A stretch of DNA of 15,983 bases from JBGPTK01 sp041497605 (lineage in GTDB: Bacteria > Acidobacteriota > Terriglobia > Acidiferrales > UBA7541). The position numbers were made by a program, and so were the translations under genes. Within the stretch, counting starts at the first letter, position 1. Each line of letters opens with the position of its first letter. Below the pieces are notes generated by a model. The model was given only the letters and a program-made list of their open reading frames with translations. It was not told the DNA's origin and searched no databases. The stretch is taken from NCBI GenBank assembly GCA_041497605.1, contig JBGQGW010000063.1, forward strand, positions 1-15,983. Reading direction: 5' to 3'. Of this stretch, positions 6,908 through 15,054 are shown piece by piece.

Positions 6908-8241
6908 ACTGGGTTCCGGAAACCGGGTTGGCAAAGGCCTGGCGCACTCGCACCAGGGGAATCCGCAAACGTGTGCGTCCCTGGCAGAAGCGAGTGGCGC
7001 TTCTGCTGGCCGTGGTGGGGCCTGGCTTGATCACGTCCAACGTGGACAACGACGCGGGCGGGATCGCCATTTATTCGGTGGCCGGGGCGCAGTACGGCTA
7101 CACGCTGCTGTGGGCGCTGATTCCCATGACCATTGCCCTGTACGTCAGCGAGGAAATGTGCGCCCGCATGGGAGTGGTGACAGGGAAGGGGCTTTCCGAC
7201 TTGATTCGCGAGGAGTTCGGATTCCGTTCCACTTTCTTCGTGATGCTGGCGGCGCTGGTGGTCGATCTGGGCAATACGGTGGCGGAATTTGCCGGGGTCG
7301 CAGCGTCCATGGAAATTTTCGGGATCAGCAAATACATCTCCGTGCCGCTGGCCGCCATCGTGGTGTGGATGCTCGTGGTGCGCGGCACCTACAAGCAAGT
7401 GGAAAAGATTTTCCTGGTGGCCTGCGCATTCTATGTGACCTACATCGTTTCCGCTTTTTTGGCAAAGCCGGACTGGCTGTACGCCGCGAAAGAAACCGTG
7501 TTGCCATCCGCCCATTTCGATTCCGGCTACCTGATCCTGCTGACCGCTCTGATCGGCACTACCATTGCGCCGTGGCAATTTTTCTATTTGCAGGCGGGGT
7601 TCGTGGAGAAGCGAGTGGGACCCAAGCAATATAAGCACGCGCGGCTGGATGTGCTGGTGGGCAGCATCAGTTGCATGGCGATCGTATTCTTCATCATCGT
7701 TTGCACCGCGGCCACGCTGCACGCGAAGGGCATACACATCACCGGCGCGGCTGAAGCCGCGCAGGCCCTGAAGCCGGTGGCGGGCCGCTTTGCCGCCAGC
7801 TTGTTTGCCTTCGGCCTGTTGAATGCGTCGCTGTTCGCGGCCTCGATTTTGCCGCTTTCCACCGCCCACGTGATCTGCGAAGGGATGGGATTTGAAGCGG
7901 GGATCGACCGGAAGATGGTGGATGCGCCAATTTTCTACGGGCTGTATACGGCATTGATCGTAGTTGGCGCGGGCCTGATCTTGATTCCCCGGGCGCCGCT
8001 GTTCAAGGTGCTGGTGTTGTCACAGGTGGCCAACGGAGTTTGGCTGCCGGTGGTATTGATCTTTATGTTGTTGCTGATCAACCGGCGCGAGTTGATGGGT
8101 CAGTATGTGAACAGCCGGGGCTTCAACCTTGTCGCCTGGGCCACCAGCATCGCCATGATCGCGCTCACCTTGATCGTCCTGTACGCGCTCCTGTTCCGTC
8201 CTGGCGAAGTGGCGGGAGTTGGCACCTTGCTGCTATGGTGA
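6904..8241 (+). CDS. NRAMP-superfamily transporter, NRMT-like (probable Mg2+ uptake)
   Basis: A 445-aa polytopic inner-membrane protein with about eleven hydrophobic segments and a short basic N-terminus. NRAMP hallmarks are present: GPGLITSN in helix 1 and CARMGVVTGKGLSDLIREEFG after helix 2/3. The metal site differs from Mn2+/Fe2+ transporters. The helix 1 motif DPGN is DAGG (50-53, within DNDAGG), so the metal-binding Asn is lost. The helix 6 motif M-P-H is A-P-W (222-224), so the soft-metal-selecting Met is lost. Replacement of that Met by a small residue is, as I recall, a feature of the NRAMP-related Mg2+ transporters (NRMT, e.g. the Eggerthella lenta protein). The coupled upstream MgtE-type sensor gene supports Mg2+ over Mn2+. 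It could still carry another divalent ion; the family is certain, the substrate inferred. Confidence 0.85.
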   Translation: MNWVPETGLAKAWRTRTRGIRKRVRPWQKRVALLLAVVGPGLITSNVDNDAGGIAIYSVAGAQYGYTLLWALIPMTIALYVSEEMCARMGVVTGKGLSDLIREEFGFRSTFFVMLAALVVDLGNTVAEFAGVAASMEIFGISKYISVPLAAIVVWMLVVRGTYKQVEKIFLVACAFYVTYIVSAFLAKPDWLYAAKETVLPSAHFDSGYLILLTALIGTTIAPWQFFYLQAGFVEKRVGPKQYKHARLDVLVGSISCMAIVFFIIVCTAATLHAKGIHITGAAEAAQALKPVAGRFAASLFAFGLLNASLFAASILPLSTAHVICEGMGFEAGIDRKMVDAPIFYGLYTALIVVGAGLILIPRAPLFKVLVLSQVANGVWLPVVLIFMLLLINRRELMGQYVNSRGFNLVAWATSIAMIALTLIVLYALLFRPGEVAGVGTLLLW

Positions 8242-8309
8242 TGGCGGTGGTTGCGTGCCATTCCTTGCTGTGTTAGTTTTCCGAATGAAATTGCCCCGAG
8301 TCGAACCGA

Positions 8310-9113
8310 GTGAAAAGCATCGATTTGCTCAAATCCGCTGGGCCGGCAGAAACGCGCCTGCTCGAACAACTGGATCCCAAGCGCCTGCCGCAACATCTGG
8401 CCATCATCATGGATGGAAATGGGCGCTGGGCTGAGAAGCGGCACCTGCCGCGCGTGGCGGGGCATCGCTCCGGGGTGAAGGCGGCGCGGGAGGTTATCGA
8501 AACCTGCGCGCGACTGAAAGTTCCCGCGCTCACTCTATACGCATTCTCGCTGGAGAATTGGCGCCGGCCGCAGGCGGAAGTCGACTTCCTGATGCAATTG
8601 CTGCGGCAATATCTGCGGCGCGAATTGCCCGCGATCCACAAGAACAACATTCGCCTGCTGGTGATCGGCCGCTCTTCGCAATTGCCGAAAGCCGTTCAGG
8701 AAGATATTGACCACGGAATGCGGCTGACCGCGCGGAACACGGGGATGAAACTGGTAGTCGCGCTCAATTATGGCGGACGGGCCGAGCTGGTGGATGCGTT
8801 CAATTCCATCCTGGATCTGGTGCGGCGGAATGGGCAGGCTGCGTTTCAAGTGGATGAGCAAACCATCTCCAATCACCTCTATACCGCCGGGCTGCCCGAC
8901 CCTGATTTGCTGATTCGTACCAGCGGGGAAATGCGCGTCAGCAATTTCCTGCTGTGGCAGATTGCCTATGCCGAAATTTACGTCACCGAAACGCTGTGGC
9001 CTGACTTCACGCGGCAGCGGCTGCTGGAGGCCCTGGTGGATTACCAGAAGCGGGAGAGGCGCTATGGCGGACTGGGCGGCGCTCGCGCGCGCTCCGGAAA
9101 CGGTTCGAGCTGA
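8310..9113 (+). CDS. uppS: Isoprenyl (undecaprenyl) diphosphate synthase
   Basis: UppS adds isopentenyl units in cis to farnesyl diphosphate to make the C55 lipid carrier for peptidoglycan and surface glycans. Conserved regions are all present: HLAIIMDGNGRWA with catalytic D35, GHRSGVKAAREVI, TLYAFSLENWRRP, LNYGGRAELVDA, LIRTSGEMRVSNFLLWQ (diphosphate-binding Arg and Ser) and AYAEIYVTETLWPDF. The length of 267 aa is typical. The start is GTG at 8310; an in-frame stop at 8286 rules out anything longer, and the ribosome binding site is weak. The gene begins 68 nt after the transporter, so read-through is possible, but function places it at the head of the envelope cluster uppS-cdsA-dxr-rseP. 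The last residues (GARARSGNGSS) are an unconserved tail. Confidence 0.96.
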   Translation: MKSIDLLKSAGPAETRLLEQLDPKRLPQHLAIIMDGNGRWAEKRHLPRVAGHRSGVKAAREVIETCARLKVPALTLYAFSLENWRRPQAEVDFLMQLLRQYLRRELPAIHKNNIRLLVIGRSSQLPKAVQEDIDHGMRLTARNTGMKLVVALNYGGRAELVDAFNSILDLVRRNGQAAFQVDEQTISNHLYTAGLPDPDLLIRTSGEMRVSNFLLWQIAYAEIYVTETLWPDFTRQRLLEALVDYQKRERRYGGLGGARARSGNGSS

Positions 9114-9287
9114 GATGGAACATTCCGGTTCTTCTGCGATTGTGAGCGAATTTCCGCTGTTTCCAGCCCGCGCAAGGGGTGCGATGAGAAATGACTCCGG
9201 TTGGTCCAATCGACGATTGCGCGGAGATTCTGTCCTTCCCGGTGTGAATCTCATCCAAGTGTTGATCAGGGTTAGCAGGCCATCGGT

Positions 9288-10157
9288 ATGACCGCCGCCC
9301 GATTCCTTACTGCATTAGTGCTGATCCCGATCGTCGTCGGGGTTGTCTGGTGGGGACCGTCCTACCTGGTGGCCGGGTTAGCGGCCCTGGTTCTTCTGCC
9401 GGCACTTTACGAATTTTTCCGGCTGGGAGCACAGGTTGGCCTGCCGGGTTACTGGCGATGGACGACGATTTGCAGTCTCTTGTTGCTGTACGCGCAGTGG
9501 GCCGCCGGGCAAGTGGAAAGGCACGCGCTCGGCTATGGCCTCGATATTGTGCGCAATGCCGGCGCTTTGAATCTTTCGGTCGACGGCGTGTTCCTGATTT
9601 TTGTCGGCGGGATTGCCGCTATCGGCCTGGGGACGCGGCGCCCAATCGCGGAGATCTTTCCATCATCAGCAGTGAGCGCGGCGGCGCTGATGTTCGTTGC
9701 TCTTCCGTTCAGTTATCTGGTGCGAGTGGATGCCACGGAGCGTGTGGGGAAGCAACTGGTTCTCTTTACCCTGTGCCTGGTTTGGGCGGGCGATACGCTG
9801 GCTTATTTTGTAGGCCGCTCGATCGGCCGGCTGAAAATGGCCCCGCTGCTTAGCCCCAAGAAAACATGGGAAGGCGCGGCGGGCAACCTGATCGCCGCCT
9901 TGCTCGTGGCGCTGCTCTTTTCCTACTGGATGCAAACCGAGCTGACCGTCATGTTGATTGTGGCGGCGCTGGCAAATATCGCGGGCCAGGTGGGCGATCT
10001 TTTTGAATCGGCCTATAAGCGCAGCGCGGGCGTGAAAGATTCCGGCACAATTCTGCCGGGACACGGCGGAATGCTGGATCGAATCGACAGCCTCATCTTT
10101 GCCGCTCCCGTCGTGTGGTGTTATGTTGGATGGTGGTCTTGGCGGGGTCACGGATAG
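9288..10157 (+). CDS. cdsA: Phosphatidate cytidylyltransferase
   Basis: CdsA makes CDP-diacylglycerol from phosphatidic acid and CTP, the branch point for membrane phospholipids. The 289-aa protein has about eight hydrophobic helices starting at the N-terminus (FLTALVLIPIVVGVVWW). The near-C-terminal family signature is clear: SPKKTWEGAAGNL, then S-A-Y-K-R, KDSGTILPGHGGMLDRIDS with the metal/CTP-binding Asp residues. A 174-nt gap separates it from uppS, larger than other junctions in the cluster; I see no gene in that gap. The ATG at 9288 has only a weak AGG upstream. The 3' end overlaps the likely start of dxr. Confidence 0.96.
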   Translation: MTAARFLTALVLIPIVVGVVWWGPSYLVAGLAALVLLPALYEFFRLGAQVGLPGYWRWTTICSLLLLYAQWAAGQVERHALGYGLDIVRNAGALNLSVDGVFLIFVGGIAAIGLGTRRPIAEIFPSSAVSAAALMFVALPFSYLVRVDATERVGKQLVLFTLCLVWAGDTLAYFVGRSIGRLKMAPLLSPKKTWEGAAGNLIAALLVALLFSYWMQTELTVMLIVAALANIAGQVGDLFESAYKRSAGVKDSGTILPGHGGMLDRIDSLIFAAPVVWCYVGWWSWRGHG

Positions 10158-11358
10158 CTTGAAAACAATTTCCATCCTGGGTTCGACCGGGTCAATCGGG
10201 CGGCAATGCCTGAATGTTGTGGAGTCTCTGCCGGGGCGATTCGCGATCGCCGCGATTGCCGCAGGCTCGAATGTCGCTCTCGCCGCTGAACAGGCGATGC
10301 GCCATCATCCCAAAGTAGTCTCCCTGGGGAACGAAGAGGGCGCTCGAGAACTGCGCGAGCGCCTGCGTGCCGCAGGTGTAGACCCGCTGCCGGAAATCCT
10401 GTTTGGCTCCGAGGGGATGGAGCGGGTGGCGACGGACCCGGCTGCGGAAATTGTAGTTTCCGCCGCGGTAGGCGTGGTGGGGTTGCCGGCAACCTATGCC
10501 GCGGTAAAGCTGGGAAAAACCATTGCGCTCGCGAACAAGGAAGTGCTGGTAGCGGCCGGCGAACTTGTCACGAAGGCGGCACGGCAAAAAAACGTCGATC
10601 TGCTCCCGGTGGATAGCGAGCACAACGCGATTCACCAATGCCTTCGGGCGGGCCAACGCTCAGAAGTGAAGCGGCTGGTGCTGACCGCCTCCGGCGGTCC
10701 CTTTCGAAAGACCCCAGCAAATAAAATGCTCGACGTGACGCCCGAACAGGCTTTGGCGCATCCAAATTGGAAGATGGGGAAGCGCATCACCATCGATTCC
10801 GCCACTCTGATGAACAAAGGCTTCGAAGTGATTGAGGCTCGATGGCTGTTTGGCATGGAACTCGGTCAAATCGACGTTGTGATCCACCCGCAATCCACGG
10901 TGCACTCGATGGTCGAGTTTGTGGATGGTTCAATTCTGGCACAGCTAGGCCCAACTGATATGCGCATGCCCATCCAATATGCGCTAACCTATCCGGAACG
11001 GGTTTCGTCGAACGAATGTGTTCTCGATTGGACCCGTTTGCGCAGGCTCGACTTCGCCAAGGTCCCAGCAAGGAAATTTCCTTGCCTTTGGCTTGCGCGG
11101 GAAGCGTCGCGGCGGGGCGGGGCATTGCCCTGCGCGCTCAACGCCGCCGACGAGGAAGCCATCGCTGCCTTCCTCGACGGGAGATTGCCCTTCCCGGGAA
11201 TCGCCGCGGTGATCGAATCGGTGCTCGAGCGAATGCCGAAGATCGCGTTCACCGAAATGGACGACGTGCTGGCCGCGGACGCGGAAGCCCGGCGGCTGGC
11301 TCAAGAAGAAATTGTGAATAAATCTAAACCGAAAGTTTTTGCAGGTGGCCATGGCTAA
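10123..11358 (+). CDS. dxr: 1-deoxy-D-xylulose 5-phosphate reductoisomerase
   Basis: Dxr converts DXP to 2-C-methyl-D-erythritol 4-phosphate with NADPH, the committed step of the MEP isoprenoid pathway, so it feeds UppS two genes upstream. Visible motifs are the nucleotide-binding GSTGSIGRQ near the start, ALANKEVLVAAG, PVDSEHNAIHQCL with metal-binding D and E, TASGGPF, HPNWKMGKRITIDSATLMNKGFEVIEARWLF (conserved Glu metal ligand) and VIHPQSTVHSMVEF. The start is uncertain: ATG 10123 gives 411 aa and a 35-nt overlap with cdsA; TTG 10159, one base after the cdsA stop and preceded by GGCGGGG, gives 399 aa beginning LKTISILG, closer to the family's usual start. Its end overlaps rseP by 8 nt. Confidence 0.96.
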   Translation: MLDGGLGGVTDSLKTISILGSTGSIGRQCLNVVESLPGRFAIAAIAAGSNVALAAEQAMRHHPKVVSLGNEEGARELRERLRAAGVDPLPEILFGSEGMERVATDPAAEIVVSAAVGVVGLPATYAAVKLGKTIALANKEVLVAAGELVTKAARQKNVDLLPVDSEHNAIHQCLRAGQRSEVKRLVLTASGGPFRKTPANKMLDVTPEQALAHPNWKMGKRITIDSATLMNKGFEVIEARWLFGMELGQIDVVIHPQSTVHSMVEFVDGSILAQLGPTDMRMPIQYALTYPERVSSNECVLDWTRLRRLDFAKVPARKFPCLWLAREASRRGGALPCALNAADEEAIAAFLDGRLPFPGIAAVIESVLERMPKIAFTEMDDVLAADAEARRLAQEEIVNKSKPKVFAGGHG

Positions 11359-12694
11359 AATTGAAGCGAATCTGGTGATCGTCCTGGCGGCGGTTATCAG
11401 CCTGGGGATCATGATTCTGGTCCACGAGTGGGGCCACTTTATCGTGGCTCGATTGTGCGGCGTTCGAGTGGATGTTTTCTCCATCGGCTTCGGGCCGCGG
11501 CTGTGGGGCTGGAAACGCGGCACGACGGACTACCGGTTGAGCCTGCTTCCCTTCGGTGGGTGGGTGAAAATGGCGGGTGATAATCCCGTCGAAGAGCGCA
11601 GCGGCGCGAGCGATGAGTTCCTTTCGAAAACGCGCTGGCAACGGGTTCTGATCGCAGTCGCGGGACCCGTCATGAACATTTTGCTGACCATGTTTCTGCT
11701 GTTTGTTCTGTTCAAAGTGGGCATGACGGAGCCCGCATTTCTCACCGCTCCACCGCAGGTTGCCGCTGTGCTTCCGGAAACACCGGCAGCGCAGGCGGGA
11801 ATCCAGGCGGGAGACGAAATCAAGAAGCTCAACGGCGTGAGGATTTCGACCTGGGAAGACGTTCTGATGCAAATGCAAGGCGTGGCTCCGGGGAAATCTC
11901 TGTCCCTGGAGGTCGAACGCGGTGGGCAAATCATCCCCGTCAAGGAAACGGTTCCGATCACTCGCCCGCCGATTGAGGAATTTGCACTGGTCGGTTATCC
12001 GAATGCTCCTGCCATCGTGGGCTCCGTCAATCCCGGGTCGCCGGCGGACAAAGCCGGGCTGAAGCCGGATGATGAAATCGTTACCGCTAATGGCCAGCCG
12101 GTGATCAGTTTCTCCGCGTTTACCTGGCAGATCCGGCATTCGGATGGCAAGCCGTTCGTGCTGCAAGTTCGCAGGAACGGTCAAATGATTCCGATGACCA
12201 TCCAGCCGGCTTTCGGAGATCCGGGAGATGCCGGCGGGACTCGCTGGCACATCGGGTTTTTGCCCACGTCGACCACGGTCCGTCGATCTTATCCGGTCGT
12301 CGTCGCAGCGAAGCGTGCGGTGACGGCCACCGGCGCTCTCTCCGCGGAGATTTTTGGAGTCCTGGCGGGACTGTTCCAGGGCCGCATCTCGCTCAAGCAG
12401 CTCGAAGGTCCCGTGGGGATCATGCGGGAGGAAGGCAAGGCAGCGCGGCGCGGGCCGATGGATTTCCTCCAGTTGATGGCCATCATCAGCATCAATCTGG
12501 GAATCCTGAACCTGCTGCCGATTCCGATTCTGGACGGCGGCCACATTCTGATGCTGGCCGTGGAAAGCGTGATCCGCCGCGACCTGAGCCTGGCGGTGAA
12601 GGAGCGCTTTGTCCAGATAGGCTTGGTATTCCTCTTGACTGTGATCGCGTTTGTAACATACTTCGACGTTGTTCGCATGTTGCCGAGCCACTAA
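11351..12694 (+). CDS. rseP: RIP site-2 zinc metalloprotease
   Basis: RseP cleaves membrane-spanning anti-sigma factors and signal-peptide remnants inside the inner membrane. The zinc site HEWGH (25-29) sits in the first membrane helix, with the third ligand in LLPIPILDGGH (D395) in a later helix, and the GFGPRLW region follows the first helix as expected. Two PDZ domains lie between, roughly 118-200 (ETPAAQAGIQAGDEIKKLNG) and 210-300 (NPGSPADKAGLKPDDEIVTANG). The 447-aa length fits the two-PDZ class. The ATG at 11351 follows AGGTGG and overlaps the dxr end by 8 nt, suggesting coupled translation; a TTG twelve bases upstream is less likely. No RseA-like anti-sigma gene is visible in the window, so the substrate is unknown. 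Confidence 0.95.
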   Translation: MAKIEANLVIVLAAVISLGIMILVHEWGHFIVARLCGVRVDVFSIGFGPRLWGWKRGTTDYRLSLLPFGGWVKMAGDNPVEERSGASDEFLSKTRWQRVLIAVAGPVMNILLTMFLLFVLFKVGMTEPAFLTAPPQVAAVLPETPAAQAGIQAGDEIKKLNGVRISTWEDVLMQMQGVAPGKSLSLEVERGGQIIPVKETVPITRPPIEEFALVGYPNAPAIVGSVNPGSPADKAGLKPDDEIVTANGQPVISFSAFTWQIRHSDGKPFVLQVRRNGQMIPMTIQPAFGDPGDAGGTRWHIGFLPTSTTVRRSYPVVVAAKRAVTATGALSAEIFGVLAGLFQGRISLKQLEGPVGIMREEGKAARRGPMDFLQLMAIISINLGILNLLPIPILDGGHILMLAVESVIRRDLSLAVKERFVQIGLVFLLTVIAFVTYFDVVRMLPSH

Positions 12695-12695
12695 A

Positions 12696-13190
12696 ATGTC
12701 CTTATCATCCTCCGCATCCGCGCGCCGGGTTTCCAGCGGCGAGCGAATCAACGTTCATATTCCGCCGGGACGCTTGCAGAAGCAGTTGACGGCGAAGGGG
12801 ATTCGCCTCACCCGCCAGCGGCGCGCCCTATTGCAAGTGATGGAAACGGCTACGCGCCACCTGGACGCGGATGAAATTCTCGAGCAGGTCCAAAAGATCG
12901 ATCCGAAAGTTCATCGCGTCACCGTCTATCGCACCATTGATCTCCTGAAAAAGCAGGGATTGATCGACGAGCTCGATTTGCTCCACCTGCGGGGCGACCG
13001 CCACTTCTACGAAAGCCACGCTCCGCGCGATCACATTCACGTTGCCTGCCTTCGCTGCGGCAAAGTGCGTGAATTCGAAAGCCGCCTGTACGAACAGTTG
13101 AAAAAGCAGATCGAGCACGATTGCGGCATCAAGATTTCCATGGCCCGGACGGAAGTGGGCGGCTACTGCGAAGACTGCCAGCCGAAGTAA
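12696..13190 (+). CDS. Fur-family transcriptional regulator (Fur/PerR/Zur type)
   Basis: A 164-aa metal- or peroxide-responsive repressor. The winged-helix DNA-binding part spans about 27-95 (GIRLTRQRRALLQVME, HRVTVYRTIDLLKKQGLI). The dimerisation and metal part contains H103-F-Y-E, RDHIHVACLRCGKVREFE with C118/C121, and a second CxxC at C158/C161 (GYCEDC), together forming the structural zinc site. The regulatory-site ligands do not let me tell iron, zinc, manganese or peroxide sensing apart. The first ~25 residues are an extra Ser/Arg-rich tail. The ATG at 12696 begins one base after the rseP stop, so it is probably the last gene of the envelope operon, although its own ribosome binding site is not obvious. 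An upstream TTG at 12669 inside rseP is less likely. Confidence 0.92.
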   Translation: MSLSSSASARRVSSGERINVHIPPGRLQKQLTAKGIRLTRQRRALLQVMETATRHLDADEILEQVQKIDPKVHRVTVYRTIDLLKKQGLIDELDLLHLRGDRHFYESHAPRDHIHVACLRCGKVREFESRLYEQLKKQIEHDCGIKISMARTEVGGYCEDCQPK

Positions 13191-13224
13191 GTCCCTGAAG
13201 AATTTTGACGATGTTCCGGCAAAC

Positions 13225-13266
13225 CCGCGGCACCCGTCTGCCTAGGCGGACTGGCGGGAACCGCGG
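13225..13266. terminator. Large GC-rich inverted repeat between convergent genes
   Basis: Nested arms: CCGCGG (13225-13230) with CCGCGG (13261-13266), CCG (13234-13236) with CGG near 13254-13256, and a 7-bp core GTCTGCC (13236-13242) / GGCGGAC (13245-13251) centred on CCTAGG. It spans the ribF stop codon and lies 34 nt after the Fur-family stop. It could block both convergent transcripts, but neither side has the T-run of a standard intrinsic terminator. Confidence 0.4.
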
Positions 13267-14216
13267 AGCCGGTCCACCCGGCGGAAGAACTTCTGGGTGC
13301 GGCTGAGATCGCGGCTCACTTGCTCTCGCAGCGCTTCGATGGCGGGAAATTTTTTTTCATCGCGCAGGCGCGTGCAGAATCGCACTTCAATCGGCCCGCC
13401 CGTGACTTCGCTTGAAAAATCGAAGAGGTGTGATTCGATCGTCAGCCGCTTGCCGTCGAACGTGGGACGATATCCCACGTTGGTGGCGCTGCGGTAAACG
13501 GTCCCGCCGACACTCGTTTCCGTGGCGTAAACGCCGGTGCGCGGCAGCAATTCCTGCCCGGTTTCCAGATTCAGAGTCGGCACCACGACTTGCCGCCCTC
13601 GTCCCGTACCGGTGCGGACCGCCCCGCAGAGGGCGAACGGGCGGCCGAGCCAGCGCGCGGCCAGACCCACGCGTCCTTCGCGGATGGCCTGGCGGATCCG
13701 GCTGCTCGAAACCACCGTGCCTCGGAACTCGACCGGCAGGATCGTTTCAACGGAAAAAGAATACCGCCGGCCTAACTCGGCGAGCAGCTTGGTATCGCCC
13801 GCATGGCGATGCCCGAAGCGGAAGTTGCCGCCAACCAGCACGGCGCATACGTGCAATCCTTCGGCCAGAATTTCTTGCACGAATTCGTCCGGACTCAGCC
13901 GCGAAAGATCGAGATCGAATTTTAAGACCAGAACAGCATCAAGCCCCAGGGCATCCATCATGGCGATTCGTTGATCGAGTGTCGAAATCAGCGGTGGGGC
14001 GTCTGCCGGACGAAGGACACAAAGCGGGTGCGGATCGAAAGTGATGGCGGCTGCCACGGATCCGCTGCGCCGGGATCGCTCGACCACTTCTCGAAGAATT
14101 TTCTGGTGGCCCAGGTGAATGCCATCGAAATTCCCGATCGCGACGACGGTGGACCCCGCCCTGGTTCCGAAGTGGGCGGTCCAATCAGCCACCGATCGCA
14201 GGACAGCAAGCGCCAT
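13242..14216 (-). CDS. ribF: Bifunctional riboflavin kinase / FMN adenylyltransferase
   Basis: RibF phosphorylates riboflavin to FMN and adenylates FMN to FAD. The N-terminal nucleotidyltransferase has GNFDGIHLGHQ (28-38) with the HxGH motif H34-L-G-H37, FDPHP near 60-64, GGNFRFG near 129-135 and the SSSRIR motif near 170-175. The C-terminal riboflavin kinase domain has GTGRGRQVVVPTLNLE with PTxN at 213-216, GVYA, NVGYRPTFDG, ESHLFDF and KKFPAIEALREQVSRD. At 324 aa it is complete. The kinase glycine loop reads RTGTGRGRQVVV rather than the more usual HGxxRGRxLGF, a mild variation. Its ATG (14214-14216) shares one base with the TAA of the upstream hydrolase gene (TAATG), so translation is likely coupled. 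It is the last gene of the leftward three-gene unit. Confidence 0.96.
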   Translation of the reverse strand: MALAVLRSVADWTAHFGTRAGSTVVAIGNFDGIHLGHQKILREVVERSRRSGSVAAAITFDPHPLCVLRPADAPPLISTLDQRIAMMDALGLDAVLVLKFDLDLSRLSPDEFVQEILAEGLHVCAVLVGGNFRFGHRHAGDTKLLAELGRRYSFSVETILPVEFRGTVVSSSRIRQAIREGRVGLAARWLGRPFALCGAVRTGTGRGRQVVVPTLNLETGQELLPRTGVYATETSVGGTVYRSATNVGYRPTFDGKRLTIESHLFDFSSEVTGGPIEVRFCTRLRDEKKFPAIEALREQVSRDLSRTQKFFRRVDRLRGSRQSA

Positions 14217-15049
14217 TAAAGTCTTACCTCAAATGTAAGCCCGTCATAGGCCAGGCGAACGTTCTCGGGCAATTGCGCATTTGCTTCTTCATGCGAAAGG
14301 TCGTGACAGATGTGCGTGAACCATGCGCGTCCCGGTTTTAGCTCGGCGACGAGTCCCAGCGATTGTTCCACGTTTGAATGCATGGGATGGGGAGTGTAGC
14401 GCAGCGCATCCAGAATCAGGTTGTCGAGTCCTTCCAGCATTGCTTTAGATTTTTCAGGAACGAAGCTGAAGTCGGTGAGATACGCGGCGCGCCCGAATCG
14501 AAATCCGTACACCGGCAGCTTTCCGTGCAGAGCAGGGACCGGAATTACCGGCACTCCGAATAACTCGAAAGGCCCTTCAATCGCGCGCAAGTCGACCCCT
14601 GGCAAAGTGCTCTCCGTCGGCGCGTCGTCAAAGATATAGGCGAAGGTCCGGCGCAGGATGGCCAGCGTTTCTTCGGAGGCATAGAGAGGGATGACGGATT
14701 TTTGTTTCAGGTTGAAAGGCCGGATGTCGTCGAGTCCCAAAATGTGATCGGCGTGACCATGCGTGTAGATCACCGCGTCCAATCGATCGAGCCCGGCGCG
14801 CATGGCCTGGAAACGGAAATCGGGCGTGGTATCAATCACCACGTTGTGGCCCGCGTAGGAGAGCAGGATCGAGGGACGCGTCCGCCGGTAGTGAGGGTCC
14901 TTCGATAGACAAACCGCGCAATGGCAGCCCAGTGTGGGCACGCCCATCGACGTCCCCGAGCCCAGAACCGTCAGCCGCAGGGAAGAGGGTGCACTGCGGC
15001 CAGCGGAAGATTTTTCCTGGGAAACGGGGACTGCGGGTCCGGCAGGCAT
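14216..15049 (-). CDS. Metallo-beta-lactamase-fold hydrolase, PhnP-like
   Basis: The 277-aa protein has the dinuclear metal motif THGHADH (96-102), further ligands at H175 (ALHGK), D193 (YLTDFS) and H246 (FTHICHD), and a Cys cluster GCHCAVC (41-47) just after the first strand LTVLGSGTSMGVPTLG. That Cys/His cluster next to the GSGTSxGVP motif resembles PhnP-type cyclic phosphodiesterases, where it binds structural zinc. No phosphonate (phn) genes are nearby, so the substrate is more likely another cyclic phosphate or nucleotide; this is not resolvable from sequence. The first ~24 residues are an unconserved Pro/Ser-rich lead. The ATG at 15049 lies 5 nt after the DUF1844 stop; an internal alternative would remove the first strand. 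Confidence 0.88.
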   Translation of the reverse strand: MPAGPAVPVSQEKSSAGRSAPSSLRLTVLGSGTSMGVPTLGCHCAVCLSKDPHYRRTRPSILLSYAGHNVVIDTTPDFRFQAMRAGLDRLDAVIYTHGHADHILGLDDIRPFNLKQKSVIPLYASEETLAILRRTFAYIFDDAPTESTLPGVDLRAIEGPFELFGVPVIPVPALHGKLPVYGFRFGRAAYLTDFSFVPEKSKAMLEGLDNLILDALRYTPHPMHSNVEQSLGLVAELKPGRAWFTHICHDLSHEEANAQLPENVRLAYDGLTFEVRL

Positions 15050-15054
15050 TCGAC

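Noticed and set aside
6661..7869. A 402-codon minus-strand frame opposite the transporter
   Set aside because: His/Gln/Arg-rich shadow of the hydrophobic transporter codons; the plus-strand gene is certain.
8242..8309. A promoter for uppS with TTGCGT (8251-8256) and TAGTTT (8274-8279)
   Set aside because: Only about three matches in each hexamer; too weak to call.
9114..9287. A small gene in the uppS-cdsA gap
   Set aside because: An open frame crosses it only by continuing out of an alternative frame of uppS; the peptide has no recognisable features and no ribosome binding site.
11324..12751. A 475-codon minus-strand frame opposite rseP
   Set aside because: Shadow frame across a clear RseP with HExxH, PDZ and LDG motifs.
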